From an uncultured Coriobacteriaceae bacterium (GTDB lineage Bacteria > Actinomycetota > Coriobacteriia > Coriobacteriales > Atopobiaceae): a stretch of DNA of 5,329 nucleotides. How positions within the stretch are numbered: the first letter of the stretch is position 1; every line of letters starts with the position of its first letter. The DNA lies in the NCBI GenBank assembly GCA_902766805.1, contig CACXFF010000023.1, forward strand, positions 1 to 5,329, read 5' to 3'. Shown here one piece after another: positions 1 to 5,157 of this stretch. Below the pieces are notes generated by a model. The model saw only the letters and a list, made by a program, of their open reading frames with translations. It made no database searches and was not told the DNA's origin. The position numbers and the translations under genes were made by a program.

Positions 1-624
1 CTCGACGACCTCGACCATGGGCTTGTACCAGGCCTCGCCCCTCGTCATGCCCGAGAAGCCCTCGGCCTGCGAGCCCTTGAACTTCTCGACGTACGCCTCG
101 AGCTCGGCGGGGGTCAGGCCCGCATACGCGACGGCGCCGGCCTGTGCCTGACGCGTGCTCATGCCACTGGGCTTCTCGCCCCAGGCGGAATCCACGATCT
201 CGTGCGCCACGGCCGCGATGTCTTCGGGCGCCTTGTAGTTGGGGTTGTTCAGGGCATAGTCGGCAAACACCATGTACTCGAAGCACCAGGGATAGGTCTC
301 GCACATGAGGGTGCCATCCAGGTCGAAGACCGCGATGCGGTCCTCGGGCGGGATGTAGCCCGAGCTCTTCTCATCGGTCGCGGCCGTGACGAAATCGGTG
401 AGCTTCTTCAGCGACTGGCTACCCTCGGTCCAATCGGACAGCTGGACCTGGGCCGTCGAAGCAGCCTGCGTGGCCGCTTGGGTGGTGGCTGCCTGGGTCT
501 GCGCCGACCCCGCGGGGGCGTTCGCAGCGCAGCCAGCGCCCGCCAACGCCAAGACCAGCGAGGACGCAAGCGCCCAGTTCCTTATCGTTCCTTTGCCCTT
601 GCGCGCGTGGTCCGTAACCTTCAT
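1..624 (-). CDS. HAD-superfamily phosphatase lipoprotein, C-terminus outside window
   Basis: Reading from the ATG at 624-622, 208 codons stay open to the window edge, so the stop is not seen. An AAGGAGG ribosome site precedes the ATG by about 5 nt. The N-terminus has a basic start (K9, K11, R15), a hydrophobic stretch at about 17-30 and Cys32 in the context AGAGC, which looks like a lipoprotein signal. A low-complexity Ala/Gln/Thr/Ser linker follows (about 33-60), as expected for a surface-tethered protein. Residues 101-105 are DLDGT, HAD motif I; in this superfamily the first Asp (D101) is the nucleophile and D103 the acid/base. The following ETYPWCFEYM stretch resembles the cap start of exported phosphoserine-phosphatase-like HAD proteins. 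Motifs II-IV lie beyond the window. Role inferred: extracytoplasmic phosphomonoester hydrolysis; the substrate is unknown. The lipobox -3 residue is Gly rather than Leu, so lipidation is likely but not certain. Confidence 0.85.
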   Translation of the reverse strand, partial: MKVTDHARKGKGTIRNWALASSLVLALAGAGCAANAPAGSAQTQAATTQAATQAASTAQVQLSDWTEGSQSLKKLTDFVTAATDEKSSGYIPPEDRIAVFDLDGTLMCETYPWCFEYMVFADYALNNPNYKAPEDIAAVAHEIVDSAWGEKPSGMSTRQAQAGAVAYAGLTPAELEAYVEKFKGSQAEGFSGMTRGEAWYKPMVEVVE

Positions 625-667
625 GCGCCCTCCTTCATGCTCGTGACTTTGCTAACAGCGCCCATGA

Positions 668-748
668 TGGCACATTTCTCTCTCACACAAGTCTGCCACC
701 CTCAAGTCGAGGTTGAGGGTGGCAGACTTGTGTGAGAGAGATGTGCCA
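668..748. repeat. Long palindrome (36-bp stem, 7-nt loop) between divergent genes
   Basis: Bases 678-705 are perfectly complementary to 713-740 (28 bp) around the 7-nt loop 706-712. After a 2-nt bulge (676-677, tt) the stem continues for 8 bp, with tggcacat (668-675) opposite atgtgcca (741-748). It lies between genes transcribed away from each other, 43 nt from the start codon of the lipoprotein gene. No T-run follows on either strand, so a normal intrinsic terminator is unlikely. The arm reading outward from the loop (tgagggtggcagacttgtgt) matches the unit that builds the palindrome at 4507-4547, which points to a dispersed repeat family. Function unknown. Confidence 0.9.
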
Positions 749-770
749 GCCATAAGCACAGGTTATGGCT
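749..770. repeat. Short inverted repeat abutting the long palindrome
   Basis: The sequence gccataa (749-755) is repeated inverted as ttatggc (763-769), with a 7-nt loop gcacagg. The flanking a748 and t770 add an eighth pair, and a748 is also the last base of the larger palindrome. It could be an operator half-site pair or part of the same repeat; nothing in the sequence decides between them. Confidence 0.5.
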
Positions 771-787
771 AAACGAAGAAAGCGGCA

Positions 788-817
788 TTGTTCTATGGCG
801 TACGGCAGCCGTATAGT
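788..817 (+). promoter_or_regulatory. Candidate sigma-70-type promoter for the CMD-family gene
   Basis: TTGTTC (788-793) and TATAGT (812-817) are separated by 18 nt, giving a plausible -35/-10 pair. Transcription would start near 823-825, upstream of the AGGAGG at 857-862. A short inverted repeat, tacgg-cag-ccgta (801-813), lies in the spacer and overlaps the -10, so it could be an operator. The -35 matches the consensus at only three positions. Confidence 0.4.
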
Positions 818-856
818 GGAGACAAGATCAAAGGGCGTTGCTTCGCCCCTGCCGAC

Positions 857-862
857 AGGAGG
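857..862 (+). promoter_or_regulatory. Ribosome binding site fixing the start at 869
   Basis: AGGAGG lies 6 nt before the ATG at 869. The longer in-frame reading from 788 has no such site and would run through the probable promoter, so 869 is preferred. Confidence 0.85.
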
Positions 863-868
863 CCCCGT

Positions 869-1648
869 ATGGCTTACACCGCACAGCTCACGTCCGCCGC
901 GTCCGACCTGCACGAGCGCATGTTCCCGGGCTACGTCTCGGACTACCTGCGCACCGACCCCGAGCTCATCGAGCGCTTTGACAACTTCGCCTTTGACGAG
1001 GTCATCGCCGGGACGCCCGAGCTCGACGAGCGCACGCGCTTCATGTGCTGGCTGGCCACCCTGCTGGGCTGCCAGGGCGTGGACGAGTTCCGCGGCATGG
1101 CGTCCGCCGCGCTCAACGTCGGCCTGGAGCCCGTTGCCCTCAAGGAGATCGTGTACCAAGCCGTGGACTACCTCGGGATGGGCCGCGTCTTCCCCTTCCT
1201 CGCCGTGACGAACGAGGTGCTCGAAGCCCACGGCGTGGCACTGCCGCTGCCCGAGCAGGCCACGACCACGCCCGACCACGAGAGCCGCAAGGCCGGAGGC
1301 GAGCAGGCGCAGGTCGCAGCCTTTGGCGAGCACATGCACGGCTTCCACGACGCGGGCACCGGTTCGCGCAAGCTGATCAACCAGTGGCTCGTGCGCAACT
1401 GCTTCGGCGACTTCTACACCCGCAACGGCCTCACGATGGCGGAGCGCGAGCTCATGACCTTCTGCTACCTGGCGGCACAGGGCGGCTGCGAGGCCCAGCT
1501 CAAGGCGCACGCGGGCGGCAACCTGCACTGCGGCACCTCGCTGGAGACGCTCGTCGCCGTGGTGAGCTCCAACCTGCCCTTCATCGGCTACCCACGCACG
1601 CTCAACGCGCTGTCCGTGCTCGACGAAGTGGCCGCCGCGCAGCAATAG
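869..1648 (+). CDS. Tandem carboxymuconolactone decarboxylase (CMD)-family protein
   Basis: This encodes 259 aa with an in-frame TAG at 1646-1648. Two CMD-like helical repeats are visible: roughly residues 50-120 (LDERTRFMC, then GCQGVDEF and AALNVGLEP) and 185-255 (LTMAERELMTFCYL, then GCEAQLKAH and NLHCGTS, ending in FIGYPRTLNAL). The second repeat is the more typical. The length of about 260 aa is usual for two-domain CMD proteins. The family includes gamma-carboxymuconolactone decarboxylase and the AhpD peroxidase partner. The AhpD signature CxxCxxxH is absent from both repeats: the equivalent places read C68-Q-G-V and C207-E-A-Q, the second followed by H214. A thiol peroxidase role is therefore less likely than a decarboxylase or lactone-handling role. 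No aromatic-catabolism genes lie nearby, so the substrate is unknown. It appears monocistronic, with its own promoter. Confidence 0.88.
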   Translation: MAYTAQLTSAASDLHERMFPGYVSDYLRTDPELIERFDNFAFDEVIAGTPELDERTRFMCWLATLLGCQGVDEFRGMASAALNVGLEPVALKEIVYQAVDYLGMGRVFPFLAVTNEVLEAHGVALPLPEQATTTPDHESRKAGGEQAQVAAFGEHMHGFHDAGTGSRKLINQWLVRNCFGDFYTRNGLTMAERELMTFCYLAAQGGCEAQLKAHAGGNLHCGTSLETLVAVVSSNLPFIGYPRTLNALSVLDEVAAAQQ

Positions 1649-1683
1649 GCGACGCAGACAGCCGAGCAGAACACGGCCATGCG

Positions 1684-1717
1684 GGCCCGGGATAAGGAAC
1701 CATCCTCTACCCGGGCC
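1684..1717 (+). terminator. GC-rich hairpin downstream of the CMD-family gene
   Basis: Bases 1684-1691 pair with 1710-1717 (8 bp, core gcccggg/cccgggc). A 3x3 internal loop and four inner pairs (agga/tcct) around acca follow. The position 36 nt after the stop suits a transcription terminator, but the bases that follow (tgatagtgc) are not a T-run, so this would be an atypical or Rho-assisted stop. Its right arm shares ggcc with the base of the larger palindrome that follows. Confidence 0.35.
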
Positions 1718-1886
1718 TGATAGTGCTAAATGGATTGATGTCGCAGAACCATCAACAGGGCTTTTGCGTCGCGAGGGAGATCCGTTTAGTACTAGCTAAA
1801 ATAGTAAGAACAGAATGGATTGCTCCCTCAGTGCAAAGGCCCAGATAGCAAGGGCATCAGGCCAATCCATTTAGTACTAGCGGCCC
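1713..1886. repeat. Nested palindromic element with 17-bp terminal inverted repeats
   Basis: The ends 1721-1737 (tagtgctaaatggattg) and 1863-1879 are inverted copies with one difference, extended outward by gggcc/ggccc (1713-1717, 1882-1886). Inside are further pairings: 1738-1742 with 1853-1857; 1758-1767 with 1833-1842 (10 pairs, one wobble); 1773-1779 with 1823-1829 (gagggag/ctccctc); 1780-1787 with 1813-1820 (two wobbles); and 1790-1794 with 1802-1806. That makes about 52 pairs over some 160 nt. The motif atccRtttagtacta occurs at 1780-1794 and 1865-1879, with the inverted end as a third copy. The direct repeat cctcta flanks the region (1704-1709, 1885-1890). It has no coding capacity of its own. 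It could be a MITE-like element, a structured RNA or a cluster of operator sites. Confidence 0.7.
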
Positions 1887-1932
1887 TCTATCCGACCGAC
1901 CCATACGCCACACTCCCCCCGACCGGCTGGAC

Positions 1933-1939
1933 AAGGAGG
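1933..1939 (+). promoter_or_regulatory. Ribosome binding site fixing the start at 1946
   Basis: AAGGAGG lies 6 nt before ATG 1946. The in-frame extension upstream would begin at a TTG inside the palindromic element and has no such site. Confidence 0.85.
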
Positions 1940-1945
1940 CGCAGC

Positions 1946-2242
1946 ATGGCCTTTTCCCCGCAGACGCCCAAAGACCGCGCTCGCGCGGAGCTCGTGCGCG
2001 CGATAGAGGCGCTCGGCTATCCCGGTGAGTTCGGCGAGGTGCTCGCGGGCGAGCTTGGCGGCGAGAAGAGCATGCAACGCATGACGGCCTACCTGCGTCA
2101 AGCCCACCCCACGAGCCCCGAGCAGATCGTGGACGAGATGCTCGCCATCGTTGAGCAGCGCCAACGCTGGGCGCAACAGCATGCGAGCCAGCATGCCAAC
2201 GACGCGATCACCGCCTTTTACAACCGCCCACGCGAGGACTGA
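1946..2242 (+). CDS. Small conserved-looking hypothetical protein, 98 aa
   Basis: The ATG at 1946 has a full AAGGAGG site, and the frame closes with TGA at 2240-2242. The 98-residue product is soluble, with no signal peptide or membrane segment. It is rich in Arg, Glu, Ala and Gln and looks mostly helical: residues 9-22, a GYPGEFGEVLAGELGGEKSM stretch (24-43), a helix around 44-53, then a helix at about 57-80 (SPEQIVDEMLAIVEQRQRW) and a polar tail ending FYNRPRED. The overall pattern reminds me of unnamed small proteins in anaerobic Firmicutes and Coriobacteriia that combine a GEKxMxRM motif with EIVDEMLAI, but I cannot name a domain. The nearest upstream sequence is the palindromic element ending about 60 nt before the start. 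The next gene begins 98 nt downstream and probably has its own promoter. Function unknown. Confidence 0.8.
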   Translation: MAFSPQTPKDRARAELVRAIEALGYPGEFGEVLAGELGGEKSMQRMTAYLRQAHPTSPEQIVDEMLAIVEQRQRWAQQHASQHANDAITAFYNRPRED

Positions 2243-2298
2243 GCCGACGAACTGGCACCAGACACGGGTTCACCACGCGGTTTCGGGCACGCGCATCC

Positions 2299-2304
2299 TA
2301 TGAT
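2299..2304 (+). promoter_or_regulatory. Candidate -10 element for the oxidoreductase genes
   Basis: TATGAT matches the -10 consensus at five of six positions and lies 37 nt before the ATG at 2341. It sits within the small inverted repeat gcatc-ctat-gatgc (2293-2306). No good -35 is visible 16-18 nt upstream, so the call is weak. Confidence 0.3.
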
Positions 2305-2330
2305 GCACATGACAACACAAGCATGACACG

Positions 2331-2335
2331 GGAGG
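2331..2335 (+). promoter_or_regulatory. Ribosome binding site fixing the start at 2341
   Basis: GGAGG lies 5 nt before ATG 2341. The alternative in-frame ATG at 2323 has no ribosome site upstream and would place this GGAGG inside the coding region. Confidence 0.8.
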
Positions 2336-2340
2336 CACCC

Positions 2341-3387
2341 ATGGCAGACCGCATCCTCAACATCGGCTTCATCGGCAACGGCAAAGGCACGAACCGCTAC
2401 CACGCACCCTTCTCGCTGGCGTTGCCCGACAAGTTCCGCGTCAGGACGATCCAGGCCCGCCACATCGACCACAGCGTGTGGCCCGCGATCCCCGGCGTCA
2501 GGTACACGACCGACCGGGACGAGCTGCTCGCCGACCCCGCCATCGACATCGTGGAGATCTCCACTCCTCACCACACGCACTACGAGCTGACCAAGGCGGC
2601 GCTCGAGGCTGGCAAGCACGTGGTCTGTGACAAGGCCTTCGTGGAGACGGCCGCCCAGGCGCAGGAGCTCTTCGACCTCGCAGCCAGCAAGGGCGTGACG
2701 GTGCAGTGCTACCAGAACCGTCGCTTCGACTCCGACCTGGTAACCGCGCAGCAGGTGATGGCCTCGGGCAAGCTGGGCCAGGTCTTCGAGGTCGTGACCC
2801 ACTACGACTACTGGCGCGAGGAGTACCTCCGCTACGCGCAGGAGGGCCGCTACGACCGGCTGTCAGGCATCTGTTACGGCCACGCGTGCCACAGCGTGGA
2901 CCAGCTCATCAGTTGGTTCGGCATCCCCGACCGCTGGCAGGTGGAGACGCGCCAGCTCTTTGGGCCGGGCCACCCCGAGACCTGCTACGACTTCGACCTG
3001 TACTACGACGAACTGGGGATCAAGGCCACGGCGGCGTCCACGTACCACATGGCCATCCAGCGCCCGAGCTTCGAGCTGTACGGCACGCGCGGCACGTTCG
3101 TGAAGGTGGACAAAGACCAGCAGGAGCGCGACCTCAAGCACTTCTACCTGCCTGCCGGGCACGCAGATTTCGGCCTGGACACACCCGACCAATGGGGCAC
3201 GCTGCGCTGGTACGACGACGAGGGCACCATGCACCAAGAACGCGTGGAGACCGTGCGTAGCAGCTACTGCGGCTTCTACGAGGCGCTCTACGAGACGGTC
3301 GCCCACGGCGCCGAGCAGCTCGTGAAGCCCGAGGAGACCATCGCGCAGCTGCGCATCCTGGAGCAGGCCACGGCCGAGCTGCGCTAA
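2341..3387 (+). CDS. Gfo/Idh/MocA-family oxidoreductase, YhhX-like
   Basis: This encodes 348 aa, ending in TAA at 3385-3387. The N-terminal Rossmann fold begins IGFIGNGKGTNRYH (8-21), with the nucleotide-binding glycines G9, G12 and G14. The C-terminal half is the alpha/beta substrate domain of the family. From memory of E. coli YhhX (about 345 aa), shared landmarks are the GxGKxTxRYH start, YQNRRFDS (124-131), HSVDQLISWFG (184-194, with H184 and D187 at the expected catalytic positions) and the FVKVDKDQQE region (253-262). The length also agrees. Family role: NAD(P)-dependent oxidation or reduction of a sugar, inositol or similar polyol in the cytoplasm; the substrate is unknown here. Oddity: the usual EKP motif reads D97-K98-A99; the lysine is kept, but the Glu and Pro are replaced. 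It lies 104 nt upstream of a second family member on the same strand, probably in one transcription unit. Confidence 0.92.
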   Translation: MADRILNIGFIGNGKGTNRYHAPFSLALPDKFRVRTIQARHIDHSVWPAIPGVRYTTDRDELLADPAIDIVEISTPHHTHYELTKAALEAGKHVVCDKAFVETAAQAQELFDLAASKGVTVQCYQNRRFDSDLVTAQQVMASGKLGQVFEVVTHYDYWREEYLRYAQEGRYDRLSGICYGHACHSVDQLISWFGIPDRWQVETRQLFGPGHPETCYDFDLYYDELGIKATAASTYHMAIQRPSFELYGTRGTFVKVDKDQQERDLKHFYLPAGHADFGLDTPDQWGTLRWYDDEGTMHQERVETVRSSYCGFYEALYETVAHGAEQLVKPEETIAQLRILEQATAELR

Positions 3388-3409
3388 GGGCTTCAGGGCT
3401 GCGCGGCCA

Positions 3410-3432
3410 GGGCGCCCTCCCGCAAGGCGCCC
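3410..3432 (+). other. GC hairpin between the two oxidoreductase genes
   Basis: gggcgcc (3410-3416) and ggcgccc (3426-3432) form a 7-bp stem with the 9-nt loop ctcccgcaa. It lies 22 nt after the first gene's stop and 59 nt before the next start. Without a T-run it may be a partial terminator or an mRNA-processing or stability hairpin that sets the relative expression of the two genes. It may also have no function. Confidence 0.45.
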
Positions 3433-3491
3433 GGAGCGCTACAGCACGGACATCGGCGGACTGACCGGACGCTAAGGAAAGGAACCCAAGC

Positions 3492-4478
3492 ATGAAACTC
3501 GGAATCGTCGGCACGGGCATGATCGTGCGTTGCATCGGACCCCACCTCGCCTCGTGGGACATCGAGGTGACGGCGGTGGCGGGCACCCCGCGCAGCGCTG
3601 ACGCGGTCGATGAGCTGGCCGACGCCTGGTGTGCAAAGGGACGCTACACCGACTACCACGACCTCGTGGCCGACCCAGACGTGGACACCGTCTACGTGGC
3701 CGTACCCAACTTCCTGCATTACGCCGTGAGCGAGGCGGCGCTGCGTGCCGGCAAGGACGTGATCTGCGAGAAGCCGCTGGCCTCCAACGAGCGTGAGGCT
3801 GCCGAGCTGGCGGCGCTAGCCCGCGAGGAGGGACGTCTGCTGTGGGAGGCCGTGGTCACCACGCGCCAGCCCAATTTCGCGCTCATCCGTGACGAGCTGC
3901 TGCCCCGCATCGGCAGCGTGAAGGTCGCCACCGTGAACTACAGCCAGTACTCCAGCCGCTACGACGCCTTCCGCGCCGGCGAGGTGTTGCCCGCCTTCGA
4001 CCCGGCCAAAGCGGGCGGGGCGATCATGGACCTCGGCCTCTACACCCTCACCTTCACCATCGGCCTCTTCGGCGAGCCGACCGAGGCGCGCTATCGCGCC
4101 AACATCGAGCGCGGCATCGACACGAGCGGCGTGATCGAGCTCGACTACGACGGCTTCACCGCGGTCAACGTGTGCGCCAAAGACTGCGGCGCGCCGTGCT
4201 ACGCCATCATCCAGGGCACGGACGGCTACATCCGCGTGGACTCCCAGCCCAATCAGTGCGGCGCCGTGACCCTGCACCTCAACGATGGCAGAGAGGAGCA
4301 CTACGACCGCAGTCTGCCCGTGATGTGGGAAGGAGAGTTCCGCACGTTCCTCGCCCAACAACAGACGGGCGCATACGACGAATGCTACCGTCAGCTCGAC
4401 GAGAGCCTCGCCGTGAGCCGCGTGCAGAACAGCGTGCGCCGCGCCGCGGGCGTGCTCTTCCCGTCCGACGAGCGCTAG
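3492..4478 (+). CDS. Gfo/Idh/MocA-family oxidoreductase (second copy, different subgroup)
   Basis: This encodes 328 aa; AAAGGA (3478-3483) lies 8 nt before the ATG. The Rossmann motif is GIVGTGMIV (4-12). Next come the DPDVDTVYVAVPN strand (61-73) and the canonical C-E93-K94-P95. The substrate domain includes YSQYSSRYDAF (150-160), the FDP-x4-GGAIMDLGLY stretch (169-184) and NIERGIDTSG. D180 and Y184 occupy the place where many members carry the DxGxH catalytic pair, so tyrosine stands where histidine is common; several dehydrogenases in the family show this. The sequence is clearly different from the preceding oxidoreductase, so it is not a recent tandem duplicate. It resembles oxidoreductases common in Firmicutes with the YSQYSSRYDAF signature, whose substrate I do not know. 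Role inferred: NAD(P)-dependent redox step on a sugar or polyol, possibly in the same route as the upstream gene. It ends facing a convergent peptidase gene. Confidence 0.92.
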   Translation: MKLGIVGTGMIVRCIGPHLASWDIEVTAVAGTPRSADAVDELADAWCAKGRYTDYHDLVADPDVDTVYVAVPNFLHYAVSEAALRAGKDVICEKPLASNEREAAELAALAREEGRLLWEAVVTTRQPNFALIRDELLPRIGSVKVATVNYSQYSSRYDAFRAGEVLPAFDPAKAGGAIMDLGLYTLTFTIGLFGEPTEARYRANIERGIDTSGVIELDYDGFTAVNVCAKDCGAPCYAIIQGTDGYIRVDSQPNQCGAVTLHLNDGREEHYDRSLPVMWEGEFRTFLAQQQTGAYDECYRQLDESLAVSRVQNSVRRAAGVLFPSDER

Positions 4479-4506
4479 CCCACAGCGCGATACGCCTCCG
4501 CATGCC

Positions 4507-4547
4507 GAGGGTGACGAGCTTGTGCCTGACACAAGCTCGTCACCCTC
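4507..4547. repeat. Perfect 18-bp-stem palindrome between convergent genes; possible bidirectional terminator
   Basis: gagggtgacgagcttgtg (4507-4524) and its exact complement (4530-4547) flank the 5-nt loop cctga. It lies 28 nt after the stop of the oxidoreductase gene and overlaps the TGA stop (4548-4546) of the peptidase gene on the other strand. The location suits a two-way transcription stop, but neither side has a proper T-run after the stem. Its arms match the repeat unit of the 668-748 palindrome, with the loop at the opposite end of the unit. Confidence 0.85.
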
Positions 4548-5157
4548 AGTGCCAAAAATAGGGCTCTGGGCTCGTCCGCCACAGCAGGATGGCGTCGCGG
4601 CCGCAACGCGCGTGCAGACTGTAGGAGATGGACGCGGGGTCGTCGAGCACCGCGCGACTCACCAGCCGGTTGTGGCTGAACGGAGCGTCCACCCAAGAGA
4701 CGCCGGCGGCGGGCAGCGCGAAGGACTCGGGCGGGTACGGTTCGTAGTACGGATCAAAGATCCGCACGTAGTCGCCCTCGAGCCCCGTCATGAGCACGTA
4801 GTGGTCCACGCCCACGGAGCAGCCGCACACCGCCACCGCTCCGGCCGCCAAGCCTCGCGCGAGCGGCGCCGAACGCGACAGGCTCACCTCGTCGTCCAGC
4901 AAAGCCTGCGCGCGCACCGGCATACCCGCACGGCTCAGGTAGTCGTTGCACCATGCGGCCATGAAGGCCAAGGCAGGGCCCGACGTGCCGCGGTAGTAGG
5001 AGCGCAGCCCTAGGTTGCAGTCGCCCGTCACGCGCGCGATGTAATCGACGAGCTGGGGCGCTATCTCCTCGCGCTCGAAGAGGTACAGGAAGGCGTTGGT
5101 GAGTGAGGTCTTGCCGCAATCGGCTTCGGTCGCCTGGTAACGCAGAGGTGTCTTCAT
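4546..5157 (-). CDS. C39-like (papain-fold) cysteine peptidase, stand-alone
   Basis: This encodes 203 aa from the ATG at 5157-5155, with GAGGAG about 7 nt upstream, to a TGA at 4548-4546. The N-terminus YQATEADCGKTS carries Gln8 and Cys14 in the QxxxxDCG arrangement of C39 peptidases. His119 (GVDHYVLMTG) and Asp135 (RIFDPYY) complete the expected Cys-His-Asp triad. There is no signal peptide, membrane segment or ABC-transporter domain, so this is a cytoplasmic single-domain protein rather than a bacteriocin-exporting ABC peptidase. I recall similar stand-alone proteins of about 200 aa in Lachnospiraceae-type anaerobes, with FEREEI after the active cysteine and a GTSG segment (57-60 here); their substrates are not known to me. 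No double-glycine leader peptide gene is seen nearby. A gene ending 52 nt upstream on the same strand probably shares the transcript. The stop codon lies within a dispersed palindrome. Confidence 0.85.
   Translation of the reverse strand: MKTPLRYQATEADCGKTSLTNAFLYLFEREEIAPQLVDYIARVTGDCNLGLRSYYRGTSGPALAFMAAWCNDYLSRAGMPVRAQALLDDEVSLSRSAPLARGLAAGAVAVCGCSVGVDHYVLMTGLEGDYVRIFDPYYEPYPPESFALPAAGVSWVDAPFSHNRLVSRAVLDDPASISYSLHARCGRDAILLWRTSPEPYFWH

Noticed and set aside
202..735. Plus-strand frame opposite the HAD lipoprotein
   Set aside because: It is antisense to a gene with a clear signal peptide and DLDGT motif, and it ends within the palindrome.
668..748. Ordinary intrinsic terminator
   Set aside because: Both flanking genes start here and no T-run follows the stem on either strand.
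788..868. Longer N-terminus for the CMD-family protein
   Set aside because: It lacks a ribosome site, covers the likely promoter, and the added residues do not resemble the family; AGGAGG precedes 869.
683..1645. Minus-strand open frame of about 320 codons opposite the CMD-family gene
   Set aside because: It is a GC-driven shadow. Its product is Ala/Val/His/Arg-rich with no fold, and it starts opposite the C-terminus of a clear family gene.
1820..1945. Upstream TTG start for the 98-aa gene
   Set aside because: The extension lies largely in the palindromic element and its flank, with no ribosome site; ATG 1946 has a full AAGGAGG.
1649..1945. tRNA gene, small RNA of known class or riboswitch
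   Set aside because: I see no cloverleaf, T-loop signature or familiar riboswitch core; only the palindromic structure is supported.
2218..2802. Minus-strand frame opposite the YhhX-like gene
   Set aside because: It is a shadow of a confidently assigned gene on the other strand and has no recognisable motif.
3816..4532. Minus-strand frame of about 240 codons opposite the second oxidoreductase
   Set aside because: It shows low-complexity Ala/Val/Glu composition typical of antisense GC-rich frames, and its start region falls within a palindrome.
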